In this document: positions 9,074 to 17,736 of the stretch, in pieces
Layout: every line of letters starts with the position of its first letter
Numbering within the stretch: position 1 is the first letter of the stretch
Source of the DNA: JAEINY01 sp942490535
GTDB lineage: Bacteria; Bacteroidota; Bacteroidia; Bacteroidales; Marinilabiliaceae
Assembly: GCA_942490535.1 (NCBI GenBank)
Contig: CALNXQ010000002.1
Location: 744,001-808,000 of the forward strand
Direction: 5' to 3'
DNA: 64,000 nucleotides
The notes under the pieces: generated by a model
Seen by the model: the letters and a program-made list of their open reading frames with translations, nothing else
Databases searched by the model: none
What the model was told of the DNA's origin: nothing
Made by a program: the position numbers and the translations under genes

Positions 9074-9116
9074 TTTGGATATACGTTTTTCCCCTATTTT
9101 TGTCTAAAAATAGACA
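9074..9116 (+). promoter_or_regulatory. Promoter with short leader and inverted repeat at the start codon
   Basis: TTTG (9074-9077), 17 bp, then TATTTTTG (9095-9102) match the Bacteroidota TTTG / TAnnTTTG promoter. Directly after it TGTCTA (9101-9106) and TAGACA (9111-9116) form a 6-bp inverted repeat around AAAA, and its last base is the A of the start codon at 9116. The expected transcript would have fewer than about 10 leader bases. Confidence 0.6.
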
Positions 9117-9685
9117 TGCAGCACATCGAACCTTTTTCCAGGTGGGATAAGCTCTATCAGGCCTCCGACGATCCAAATTCACCCTATTTTGGAGAAATTC
9201 ATAATGAGTTCATCTGCCGTGATACCATTTATGATCATTACATTCATCCCAGCTGGAACAGCTTTGGGTCGAATACTCTCTACCTAAAAATTCTTTTCGT
9301 GGACTACGCACATCAATTCGCCATCATTGAGTTAATGGGTGAATGGAACGATTGCCTGTACAATGATATCATGCATCTCAAACGAAATATTATTGAGCAT
9401 CTCGAAGAAAAAGGCATCCAAAAGTTTATTCTCATCGGTGAAAATGTGTTAAACTTTCATTATTCGGATGACTCCTATTATGAAGATTGGTTTAACGATT
9501 TAGAAGATGGATGGATCGTCGCTATTAACTTCAGAGACCATGTACTTCAGGAATTCGATCGGATCAACCTTCATTATTACTTTTTATATGGCGGTCGATT
9601 CAATCAAGTAAAATGGCGTATTGCAACACCTCAAAAACTCTTTGAGGCAATTGATCTCCCGGTCGGTTACTCATTGAATCCCTGA
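9116..9685 (+). CDS. Conserved hypothetical protein, 189 aa
   Basis: Not a family I can name. It is soluble and acidic, with many aromatic residues and no signal peptide or membrane segment. Recognisable stretches include SRWDKLYQASDDPNSPYFG near the start, a hydrophobic core LYLKILFVDYAHQFAIIELMG, a KFILIGENVLNF strand and a C-terminal VKWRIATPQKLFEAIDLP. The alternating hydrophobic pattern suggests a compact alpha/beta fold in the cytoplasm. It is monocistronic with its own strong promoter (9074-9102), which suggests a real expressed protein. The first ATG follows the -7 box at only 14 bp, so the mRNA would be nearly leaderless. Confidence 0.75.
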   Translation: MQHIEPFSRWDKLYQASDDPNSPYFGEIHNEFICRDTIYDHYIHPSWNSFGSNTLYLKILFVDYAHQFAIIELMGEWNDCLYNDIMHLKRNIIEHLEEKGIQKFILIGENVLNFHYSDDSYYEDWFNDLEDGWIVAINFRDHVLQEFDRINLHYYFLYGGRFNQVKWRIATPQKLFEAIDLPVGYSLNP

Positions 9686-9716
9686 AATAAGTGCAAACAA
9701 CTCCAGAAAAAAGGAT

Positions 9717-9837
9717 AAAAAAATGCCTGTCACAGTGGACAGGCAGAGAAACATTCTAAAAAAATTCTAACCTAAACCTCACACACATCCGAATGTTTCT
9801 ATATTTGGGGACCAGGAGAGCCTATCGTTTTAAGCTT
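9717..9837 (-). ncRNA. Candidate small RNA, minus strand
   Basis: No minus-strand gene lies near, yet a strong minus-strand terminator is present: TGCCTGTC/GACAGGCA (9724-9745) followed in that sense by seven T (9717-9723). About 100 bp upstream on the same strand is a promoter-like pair, TATTTTTG (9851-9844) with TTG 20 bp before it (9874-9872). The presumed 120-nt RNA also contains a perfect 10-bp inverted repeat (9747-9756 with 9791-9800, AGAAACATTC / GAATGTTTCT). On the plus strand a TATATTTG box (9800-9807) offers a competing reading as a mutS2 leader. The rest of the 304-bp gap up to mutS2 shows only a TACTTTTG box at 9966. Confidence 0.35.
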
Positions 9838-9989
9838 CAGAAACAAAAATACGCCCATCGCCAGCTGCTGTCAATAGTAATTGGTGAAAAAAACGTATTT
9901 TTTTTAAGGTCACGTGGCAGGCCGATCTGTATCCCTTACTATTTCACAATTAAAGAGGCTTTTGTTACTTTTGACCAAAATTAAAAAAC

Positions 9990-12485
9990 GTGATCTATCC
10001 AGGTAATTTCGAAGACAAGATAAAGTTTACCCGCATTCGTGAACTGGTAAAAAACTACTGTTTGTGCCAACCAGGTAAAGAGGAGGCGGATAATATGACA
10101 TTTAGCTCGGATTTTGAGGCTGTTAAAGTGCAACAGTATCAAACGTTCGAGTTTCGCAGGATTTGTTTGGAAGAAGATACGTTTCCAACCGGTTATTTCA
10201 TTGATGTGCGCGAGCCGTTGTTACGCATTCGCACCGAAGGCAGGTTTATGGATGAAAGTGAGTTATTTGACCTCAAACGCTCGCTCACCACGATCACGGA
10301 CATTTGTCGATTCTTTAACAAAAAGGAGCGGGAAGATTATCCCTACCTCAAAGAATTAGCCGAACAAATTGCTGTTTTTCCCTTTTTATTGGATGCCATC
10401 GATGGCATCCTTAATAAGTATGGAAAAATAAAAGATAATGCATCCCCTGAGTTAGCGCGTATTCGCCGGGAAATTTTCAATAAACAAAGCAGTATTTCCC
10501 GCAAAATGAACGCCATCCTCAAATCGGCTAAACAAAGTGGATGGGTGGATTCGGATGTGACGGTATCCATTCGCGATGGTCGCGCGGTCATCCCCATTCC
10601 GGCAGCCAACAAGAGAAAACTCAACGGGATCATACAGGATGAATCGGCTACCGGGAAAACGTCCTTTATTGAACCTACCGAAGTGGTTGAAATCAACAAT
10701 GAAGTGCGTGAGTTGGAATATGCAGAACGGCGTGAAATCAACCGTATTTTAGTTGATATGGCCAACCGCATCCGCCCCTACATCGATGATCTGCTGGACT
10801 CATACCATTTTATGGGAGTCGTTGATTTCATCCGGGCCAAAGCCAAATTTGCACTCAGTATTGATGCCACTTTACCTGAATTTAAGAATCAACAAAATTT
10901 TCGATGGCGAAAAGCCGTGCACCCATTATTATTCCTTCAGCACCGTGCTGTCCAAAAGGATGTAATCCCTCTTGATTTGGAATTAAGCCATCCCCATCAG
11001 CGTATTTTACTCATTTCCGGTCCGAATGCCGGTGGTAAATCCGTCTGTCTGCAAACCGTAGGATTGGTTCAATACATGTTTCAAAGTGGCCTATTGGTGC
11101 CCATGCAGGAAGCCTCGCAAATGGGATTTTTCGATGATATTTTTATTGATATCGGTGATGAACAATCCATCGAAAACGACCTGAGTACCTATAGCTCTCA
11201 CCTTTTTAACATGAAACACTTTTTGCGTTACAGCAAGCGTGAAACCCTTATTCTCATTGATGAATTCGGAACCGGTACCGAACCCATGCTGGGAGGATCA
11301 ATTGCAGAGAGTGTCCTGGAGCAGCTCAACAAACAAGGGGTGTATGGCGTCATTACAACGCACTACACCAACCTGAAACATCAAGCCTCGCAAACAGAAG
11401 GCATTGAAAACGGGGCCATGTTATTTGATACGCACCAGATTCAACCCCTTTATAAATTAGAAATGGGACAGCCAGGTAGTTCATTTGCCTTTGAGATTGC
11501 CCGTAAAATTGGCTTACCGGAAAGTATTTTAGCTGAAGCAAAAGATAAAATCGGACAAGAACACATTGATTACGATAAAAACCTTCGCGAAATTGTGCGC
11601 GACAAACGCTATTGGGAGCAAAAACGAAATACCATTCGCATCAATGAGAAAAAACTGGCTGATGTACTGGAGCGCTATCAATTGGATCTTCAGAATGTAA
11701 AAAAGGAGCGGAAAGAAATTTTAGAGAAGGCCAAGAATGATGCCGAAACAATGCTGGCGAAGGCTAACAAAGAGATTGAACGCACCATTCGAACCATTAA
11801 GGAGTCGCAGGCCGATAAAGAAAAAACGAAGGCAGCACGGCAAAAACTAGATCAGTTTAAAGAAGATGCGACTCAAAAAAAGGAGCATATAGAAAATATT
11901 GATCGCAAAATACAACAGATAAAAGAACGGGAAAAACGAAAAGCAGAAAAGGCGACCAAAACAAAATCCGATAAACCGGCTGCAAAATTAAACAAGAAAA
12001 CGCTTGACACACCCATTCAAAAAGGAGATACAGTCAGACTGAAGGGGCAACCCTCCACAGGAGATGTGTTGGAAGTAACCGAAAAAGAAGCCGTGGTAGC
12101 TTTTGGAAATCTGCGCACGACGGTCAAATTGAATCGATTGGAAAAAGTTGGTAAAAATGCCGCCAAAGCACAGCAGAAGGAACAAATCACCTTTGTTGTC
12201 TCCAATGCATCGGAACGGGTTCGCGAATCCAAACTGACTTTCAAAGCCGACATCGATTTACGCGGTATTCGCGGTGATGAAGCCGTACAACGCGTGATCA
12301 ACCACATTGATGAGGCTATTATGTGCGAAGTACCAACGGTTCGAATCCTCCATGGTAAAGGAAATGGAATATTGCGCCAAATGATACGTGAATATCTGGC
12401 GACAGTCCCTTTTGTAAGAAATTTCAAAGATGAACACCTACAACATGGTGGCAGTGGCATAACTGTAGTTGATTTGGATGTTTAA
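9990..12485 (+). CDS. mutS2: Endonuclease MutS2
   Basis: 831 aa; starts at GTG 9990, since the conserved N-terminus (YPGNFEDKIKF) begins there. A MutS-like core and clamp is followed by the ABC-type ATPase with Walker A GPNAGGKS (near 345), Walker B LILIDEFGTGTEP (near 420) and the signature between them. A long Lys/Glu coiled coil (about 510-680) leads to a KOW-like segment (PIQKGDTVRLKGQ) and a C-terminal Smr nuclease domain (DLRGIRGDEA and LHGKGNGILRQMI). MutS2 proteins act on branched DNA to limit recombination and, in other phyla, rescue collided ribosomes; they do not do mismatch repair. Monocistronic, ending at a strong terminator. Confidence 0.95.
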   Translation: MIYPGNFEDKIKFTRIRELVKNYCLCQPGKEEADNMTFSSDFEAVKVQQYQTFEFRRICLEEDTFPTGYFIDVREPLLRIRTEGRFMDESELFDLKRSLTTITDICRFFNKKEREDYPYLKELAEQIAVFPFLLDAIDGILNKYGKIKDNASPELARIRREIFNKQSSISRKMNAILKSAKQSGWVDSDVTVSIRDGRAVIPIPAANKRKLNGIIQDESATGKTSFIEPTEVVEINNEVRELEYAERREINRILVDMANRIRPYIDDLLDSYHFMGVVDFIRAKAKFALSIDATLPEFKNQQNFRWRKAVHPLLFLQHRAVQKDVIPLDLELSHPHQRILLISGPNAGGKSVCLQTVGLVQYMFQSGLLVPMQEASQMGFFDDIFIDIGDEQSIENDLSTYSSHLFNMKHFLRYSKRETLILIDEFGTGTEPMLGGSIAESVLEQLNKQGVYGVITTHYTNLKHQASQTEGIENGAMLFDTHQIQPLYKLEMGQPGSSFAFEIARKIGLPESILAEAKDKIGQEHIDYDKNLREIVRDKRYWEQKRNTIRINEKKLADVLERYQLDLQNVKKERKEILEKAKNDAETMLAKANKEIERTIRTIKESQADKEKTKAARQKLDQFKEDATQKKEHIENIDRKIQQIKEREKRKAEKATKTKSDKPAAKLNKKTLDTPIQKGDTVRLKGQPSTGDVLEVTEKEAVVAFGNLRTTVKLNRLEKVGKNAAKAQQKEQITFVVSNASERVRESKLTFKADIDLRGIRGDEAVQRVINHIDEAIMCEVPTVRILHGKGNGILRQMIREYLATVPFVRNFKDEHLQHGGSGITVVDLDV

Positions 12486-12509
12486 TAGCAAGACGAAAGG
12501 AAAGAAGCA

Positions 12510-12538
12510 AGTCAGGCCCTAAAACCTGACTTTTTTTT
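12510..12538 (+). terminator. Intrinsic terminator of mutS2
   Basis: AGTCAGG (12510-12516) pairs with CCTGACT (12525-12531) and is followed by a run of eight T. Confidence 0.88.
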
Positions 12539-12614
12539 ATGGAAATCGTTGCTATTTTTACACCAACATATTTATATCTAACTGGTACAATATAAATCTA
12601 CATCCGATAATCCT

Positions 12615-13685
12615 ATGAAAAATATTTTAACATGCTTAAGCCTCATGCTTGTTTTTAGCAGCAGTCTCTGCGGGCAGATTAATACAGAGGTTCTTGATCA
12701 TCTGAAGTCCGGTGATGAGAACATGCGTCACCGATTAGACAAACTGGAAAAGATGGTAGATGATCTGCTGTGGTTTGAAAAGGTGGGAGATATTGCTCAT
12801 GTGGATAAGGTATACCTCTATGGCCCTCCGAAATGGAAAGAAAAAAATCCAACTGCATTGGGAGCCGGCAACCCGGTAAAATTTTGGTCGTACCTGTTCT
12901 TCCCCAAAAACATAGACACGTCAAAAAAATATCCCTTAATGGTCTTACCTCATGGGGGCGTTCATGCCGACTTCACCACATACTACACGCACATTGTGCG
13001 AGAGCTAGTGAGTCAGGGGTATGTGGTGGTCGCAGCTGAATATAGAGGCAGTACCGGATATGGTAAGGACCACTATGAAAAGATTGATTACGGTGGGCTG
13101 GAAACGGAAGATGTCCATGCCAGCCGTAACTACATGATAGAAAATTACGACTTCATTGATGCGAGCCGCGTGGGGATTATGGGCTGGAGTCATGGCGGCT
13201 TGATCACCCTTTTTAATATTTTCAATCACCCGGAAGATTATGCAGTTGCCTATGCTGGGGTCCCGGTGAGTGATCTGGTTCAACGCATGGGGTATTATAC
13301 AGATGATTACCGCGCCTTATATGAAGCTGATTACCACATTGGCCAATCAGCATATGAGAATGTAGAGGAGTACCGTCGACGTTCACCCGCGTGGAATACT
13401 CATAAATTTCAAGATACACCTTTATTAATCCACACCAACACCATTGACAATGATGTGCATGTATTAGAGGTTGAACACTTAATCAAATCCCTAAAGGCTG
13501 ATGGTAAAAAATTTGATTATAAAATTTATGAAGACATTCCTGGTGGCCATTCCTTTGACCGCATGGATACTAAAATTGCTAAAGAAATTCGGGTTAAAAT
13601 CTATCAACACATGAACAAACTTTTAAAACCAGCCTATCCCATATCAAACTTGCAACAACTTCAAAAAGCAGGTTATCGTTTTTAA
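12615..13685 (+). CDS. Exported S9-type alpha/beta-hydrolase (prolyl oligopeptidase-like)
   Basis: 356 aa with a Sec signal peptide (cleavage expected near LCGQ, residue 19-21). The alpha/beta-hydrolase core has the oxyanion strand MVLPHGGVHADF, nucleophile Ser192 in GWSHGG, an acid residue in the segment TNTIDNDVH (Asp278 or Asp280) and His312 in PGGHSF. This matches the catalytic domain of S9 peptidases, but the usual N-terminal propeller is missing; only about 100 residues precede the core. It could therefore be an esterase or a single-domain peptidase acting in the periplasm. It has its own upstream region and no operon partner. Confidence 0.85.
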   Translation: MKNILTCLSLMLVFSSSLCGQINTEVLDHLKSGDENMRHRLDKLEKMVDDLLWFEKVGDIAHVDKVYLYGPPKWKEKNPTALGAGNPVKFWSYLFFPKNIDTSKKYPLMVLPHGGVHADFTTYYTHIVRELVSQGYVVVAAEYRGSTGYGKDHYEKIDYGGLETEDVHASRNYMIENYDFIDASRVGIMGWSHGGLITLFNIFNHPEDYAVAYAGVPVSDLVQRMGYYTDDYRALYEADYHIGQSAYENVEEYRRRSPAWNTHKFQDTPLLIHTNTIDNDVHVLEVEHLIKSLKADGKKFDYKIYEDIPGGHSFDRMDTKIAKEIRVKIYQHMNKLLKPAYPISNLQQLQKAGYRF

Positions 13686-13869
13686 CACGTCCCGCATCAA
13701 AATAATTTGTGATTCAGGCAAATAAAAACAAGCCTCAAATTGATTTTATTCAGATGCACAATAGATGAAAAAAATTACTAATTCTATTGACGGATTAAAA
13801 AAACGGTTGCTATCTTTACTATTATCGTGATTAATAAGAATGCATTGTAAAAGACTAAATGTTAGAATC

Positions 13870-14217
13870 ATGACGGGATCAAAACCGAAAGTCATTAAAG
13901 ACTATGAAAAATTAGACGAGAGTACGAGAGAGCAAATAAAGCTGACTTACCCAAATGGGTTCAGTGAGAATCTTATTTCGTTCACAAATAAAGATGGAAA
14001 AATTGTTACCGCTTTGCCATTTGAAACGGAGGAGAAATATTATCTGCTTAAAATGAGTATTCAAGAAGCTGAACAAATCATTGAAGATGACGACGATTAC
14101 AATGACGATGGTTATTTAAAAAACAGCGTCAAAGAAGGCTATGAAGATAAATACGGGGACATGGATTATCTTTCAGAAACAGTCGCTGATGATGATTCGG
14201 ATGATTCTAATGATTAA
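13870..14217 (+). CDS. Small acidic hypothetical protein
   Basis: 115 aa from the ATG at 13870; an in-frame ATG at 13840 would add ten residues that do not look conserved (MHCKRLNVRI). I know related sequences only as unnamed Bacteroidota proteins. The N-terminal half has a likely compact fold (KDYEKLDESTREQIKLTYP, then FTNKDGKIVTALPFETEEKYYLLKM). The C-terminus is a very acidic, probably disordered tail with Asp/Glu runs. No signal peptide, so cytoplasmic. The promoter may be TATCTTTA just upstream of 13826. A terminator shared with the convergent barrel gene follows. Confidence 0.8.
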   Translation: MTGSKPKVIKDYEKLDESTREQIKLTYPNGFSENLISFTNKDGKIVTALPFETEEKYYLLKMSIQEAEQIIEDDDDYNDDGYLKNSVKEGYEDKYGDMDYLSETVADDDSDDSND

Positions 14218-14223
14218 AAAACT

Positions 14224-14256
14224 AAAAGGGTGCCTAAAATATTTAGACACCCTTTT
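14224..14256. terminator. Bidirectional intrinsic terminator
   Basis: AAAAGGGTGCCTAAA (14224-14238) pairs with TTTAGACACCCTTTT (14242-14256) with one mismatch. It ends both the small acidic gene and the convergent barrel gene. Confidence 0.88.
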
Positions 14257-14274
14257 ACTTTTATATCATAGTAT

Positions 14275-15876
14275 CTAAAAATCGTAATACAAATTCTTCA
14301 AGGAAGTACGAACCCCCAAATAGAAGAATTGCGTCTCCTCCGTTCTCTGATCATTCGTTAGCTGGCGGTATCGGGCACCCGCTACTATGTTAAACATATT
14401 GCGTGGATTAATCAAATAACTGACGCTCACATCTGCATTATACACGGTGGTTGATAATCCTTGTGCAATGGTATGCCCATAATCATAGGGGCGATTCACA
14501 TTCGGCTTAAACACATCTTTTCCCCAACTCCCTTCATCATCCACATCTTCACCGAAATTTGTCAGCATTAACTCGCCCCGAAATCGCCAACGCCGGTGCT
14601 TGTATTTCAAAATACCCAATCCTTCCCTAAAATTAGCGCCAAAAGGATGCGCCAGAGGTTGATTCAGATGTCCATAAGCATAAATGCTAGTATAATGGGA
14701 ATACGTATAAGGTCGCACCTGATTATACTCGGCCTGAATGTCCAGATTTTTCACACCAAACAAATCAAAGGTTTTTACCCCCAACTGAAACCCATGCTTA
14801 TTGGCCCACCATTTATTTCCGGATTTGACTTCATCTAACTTAAACTCTCCTAACACAAACTGGCCATACACTGTGGCCCACTTAGCCAAAATATATTTCA
14901 TATTCAGACCCATGGTTACGTTATCGGGTGATCCCTGAGAATGCTCAACCGGGCGGAAGAAGATAATGGGATTCAAATAGTGCATATCAAAGCCCCGATG
15001 ACCTGTAGTATCATCAGCCGCCCATACCACACTTTCAAACAAACCAACGGTCAGACGTTTGCCAATGTTCCAATCTAAATAATGAAAAACGCCATATTTG
15101 GCAGGATAGCGAAAATCATTATTGGCTTTTTCGGCATCATATTGCAACATCTTGTTCCACATCATCATGTACTTCACATTTTTAAATGTAGTAGTAAACT
15201 TGACATAGGGGTAACTTTGCCCCGCATCCGACAATAACAATGAACGATGCCCATCACCTAGAAAATTTTTTCCATTACCGATCTGAAAATTAAAATAGTT
15301 TGCTAAATCAAAGGAGAGATAACCTGTTGCCTGTGCATAATCGTGTCCATTACTACCGAATTTCTTTCTCTCACCTTGCCCGGGAACATATTGCGTATCG
15401 TTGGCAAACTGATCAATGTAATTTGGAAGCGTGGCTTGGTTTTCCATAAAATCAGTGTAGAAGCTCACATGCTTTCCAATATCACCCTGAATGAATAATC
15501 CCCTGGAATTCACAAACGTGCTTTTGCCTTCCGAATTCTCTCGACCTGCTTCAAAATTAAACATCGGATTGATCACAATTCTAACCCCACTATCTTCATA
15601 CTTTAAAAGATCATCGTGAAAAATTCGTTTCCAAAAATTTAGTTTTCCTGAAGGCACGCGTAATCCATCATAAAGAAGGGAATCCGTTTTAACCAATCGA
15701 TTCATCTCATCCATTCGAACCTGACGAATGGAAGTGTGAAATTGACTCCCCGGCTGGTACTGAAAGCGCTCAAAAGGGGAAAATTCCGTATTTTCATAAT
15801 GACTATACGCTTGAGAAAAAGCGAGCTGTCCGATACAGCAAATACCTACAATAAATAAGAGTTGTTTATAACGCAT
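14275..15876 (-). CDS. Outer-membrane beta-barrel protein, RemB/Wzi-like
   Basis: 533 aa with a signal peptide (cleavage near AFSQ, residue 19-22). The rest is rich in alternating amphipathic strands with many aromatic residues and ends in an aromatic residue (LKNLYYDF), as outer-membrane barrels do. The stretch FQIGNGKNFLGDGHRSLLLSDAG resembles the hallmark segment of Bacteroidota proteins annotated as gliding-motility RemB or as Wzi-type capsule assembly proteins. The call rests on that resemblance. A role in surface polysaccharide display or motility is possible, but no capsule or gliding genes are adjacent. Monocistronic. Confidence 0.65.
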   Translation of the reverse strand: MRYKQLLFIVGICCIGQLAFSQAYSHYENTEFSPFERFQYQPGSQFHTSIRQVRMDEMNRLVKTDSLLYDGLRVPSGKLNFWKRIFHDDLLKYEDSGVRIVINPMFNFEAGRENSEGKSTFVNSRGLFIQGDIGKHVSFYTDFMENQATLPNYIDQFANDTQYVPGQGERKKFGSNGHDYAQATGYLSFDLANYFNFQIGNGKNFLGDGHRSLLLSDAGQSYPYVKFTTTFKNVKYMMMWNKMLQYDAEKANNDFRYPAKYGVFHYLDWNIGKRLTVGLFESVVWAADDTTGHRGFDMHYLNPIIFFRPVEHSQGSPDNVTMGLNMKYILAKWATVYGQFVLGEFKLDEVKSGNKWWANKHGFQLGVKTFDLFGVKNLDIQAEYNQVRPYTYSHYTSIYAYGHLNQPLAHPFGANFREGLGILKYKHRRWRFRGELMLTNFGEDVDDEGSWGKDVFKPNVNRPYDYGHTIAQGLSTTVYNADVSVSYLINPRNMFNIVAGARYRQLTNDQRTEETQFFYLGVRTSLKNLYYDF

Positions 15877-16015
15877 TGGATAATTGTTCTATTGATCTAA
15901 AAGTAGAGATAGTTTTAAAGATTAACAAGCCATCTATACGCCAGCAAGCATGGAATGTTTCAGCAGGAGCCTGATTCACTGAAGACCAGCTGTCACACCT
16001 TCAATGGATAAACAT

Positions 16016-16290
16016 AAAAAAATCCCGACTAGACATCGGGATAATATTACTTAATTATAACTAAATCACTTGGTAAAGGGGCCAAAAGCCATTGCATCTC
16101 TCGTTATCCTAAAATGACAAATGTTTTGCCAGGATCCTCGTACCCTTATTATAGCGAGGCACATCGGCTTTTCGCTCCTCACCTGCATAAGCAGACTCAA
16201 CCTAAAGATGTAAGAAATGTACGACAACAAATCTGCAATGTCAATAAAAACCTAGAAATAGTGAGTTCATTACCATTATAAACAATGTTT
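16016..16290 (-). other. Hairpin-rich noncoding stretch ending in a minus-strand terminator
   Basis: Transcribed after the helicase gene or from its own promoter. In the minus-strand sense it holds CTGC/GCAG around TTAT (near 16190), GTGAGG pairing with CCTCGC (near 16155-16182), and ATCCT..AGGAT enclosing GGCAAA/TTTGTC (near 16105-16135). It ends in ATCCCGA/TCGGGAT (16022-16042) followed by seven T. A stop-to-terminator distance of about 250 nt is long. It may be a structured RNA or simply a long 3' UTR. I could not match it to a known RNA family. The rest of the gap (15877-16015) shows nothing clear. Confidence 0.4.
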
Positions 16291-17637
16291 CTATCGTCTA
16301 TTTTTACTCTGCGATTTATCACCGCGTGTTTTCGGCTTTTTATACTTGGCTTTTATTTTCCGACGATATGAACCACCCTGATTCACTTTTTTATTCTTCT
16401 CACTTTTCTCATGAAAAGCGGGTCCCGTTGTTTCTTTTCTGGGCTGACGTATTTTAGCGGTGTATTCCGGCATGTATGGCTTTTCCTCCACATCCTCAGA
16501 GGGATCTATTTCCAGACTATCCGGCAATTCTATACGCGGCACCTGTACACCCATCAAGGTCTCAATGGCTTCCAATCGCGCCATTTCCTTAGAGCCTGTG
16601 AAAGTAATTGCAATTCCCATCTTTTCGGCCCGTCCGGTACGACCAATACGGTGAATATAGTTCTCGGCGACCTCGGGTGTATCTATATTTATCACGTGAG
16701 AGACGTCCTGGATATCCAAACCACGCGCGATCAAATCCGTAGCTATGAGTACTTTATACTCCCCATCCTGAAATGCCTGAGCCGTCCGGATACGGAAATT
16801 CTGCGATTTATTGGAGTGTGTCACACCCACCTGCTCCGGAAAACGATTCTCGAGCCGTTCCATCAACTCATCCGCCATCTTTTTAGTAGCCGCAAAAACG
16901 AGGACCTTACTCATCGTTTCATCTGAGTCTAAAAGATATTCAAGCAGATTTAGTTTTGTTTGAAAATTAGGCAGGGCGTAAACGCGCTGTTCAATATTTT
17001 TAAGTGGTGTTCCGGTTGGTGCCGCTTCTATCCGTTCCGGATCTACCAGGAAACCAGCTATGATATGTTCAACCTCTTCGGTAATGGTTGCTGAAAACAA
17101 TAAATTTTGTCGCCGCTCAGGAATTAAGTCCATGATACGGGCCAATTGGGGCCGAAATCCCAGGTTAAGCATCTCATCCACCTCGTCAATCACCAATTTC
17201 TTGATTTCTTTCAAACGAAGGGCCCCCAGCAATGTCAAATCGATTAAACGCCCCGGGGTAGCCACCAAAATATCCAAGCCTTCACGTACCATCATAGCTT
17301 GGGTATTCATACTTGTGCCACCATACACCCCTTTAACACGCACATTCATATAGGCTGTCAATTCCTCTACTTCTCTCACTACCTGACCTACCAACTCACG
17401 CGTAGGTACGAGTATCAAAACGCGCGGATGCTTCTGTTTTGAAAATTTGAGCGTACGCAGCATCGGCAAAATATAGGCATACGTTTTTCCTGTTCCTGTT
17501 TGAGCGATCCCCACTACATCTCTACCCGACATCACCACCGGGAAAGCTTTCTCCTGAATGGTTGTTGCGTGTGTGTATCCCTTGTCCTCAAGGGCATTTA
17601 ACAAAGGTGTATTAAGATTGAGCGCACTAAATTCCAT
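16291..17637 (-). CDS. DEAD-box ATP-dependent RNA helicase (DEVD variant)
   Basis: 448 aa with all core motifs: Q-motif (TTIQEKAFPVV), I (AQTGTGKT), Ia (PTRELVGQ), Ib (ATPGRLI), II, III (SAT) and VI (HRIGRTGRAEK). Motif II reads DEVD in VIDEVDEML, not DEAD; the Asp-Glu needed for Mg-ATP is kept. The C-terminus is a basic, Lys-rich tail (KAKYKKPKTRGDKSQ) that likely grips RNA. Expected role is remodelling of structured RNA or ribosome assembly in the cytoplasm. A second helicase of the same family lies 99 bp upstream on the same strand. A TATCTTTG promoter box (17668-17661) sits just before the start, so it is probably transcribed separately. Confidence 0.93.
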   Translation of the reverse strand: MEFSALNLNTPLLNALEDKGYTHATTIQEKAFPVVMSGRDVVGIAQTGTGKTYAYILPMLRTLKFSKQKHPRVLILVPTRELVGQVVREVEELTAYMNVRVKGVYGGTSMNTQAMMVREGLDILVATPGRLIDLTLLGALRLKEIKKLVIDEVDEMLNLGFRPQLARIMDLIPERRQNLLFSATITEEVEHIIAGFLVDPERIEAAPTGTPLKNIEQRVYALPNFQTKLNLLEYLLDSDETMSKVLVFAATKKMADELMERLENRFPEQVGVTHSNKSQNFRIRTAQAFQDGEYKVLIATDLIARGLDIQDVSHVINIDTPEVAENYIHRIGRTGRAEKMGIAITFTGSKEMARLEAIETLMGVQVPRIELPDSLEIDPSEDVEEKPYMPEYTAKIRQPRKETTGPAFHEKSEKNKKVNQGGSYRRKIKAKYKKPKTRGDKSQSKNRR

Positions 17638-17736
17638 ACCAACTTCTTTAAAATCCGGCGCAAAGATAGTTTGATTTGTGGTATTAGCCGTTAGATAACG
17701 GATTTAAATAATAAAAGCCACCACAATCAACCAACT

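Noticed and set aside
9793..9984. 63-codon plus-strand frame before mutS2
   Set aside because: It overlaps promoter-like boxes and hairpins, has no ribosome site, and its composition is not protein-like.
16411..16926. 171-codon plus-strand frame
   Set aside because: Antisense shadow of the DEVD helicase gene; no family features.
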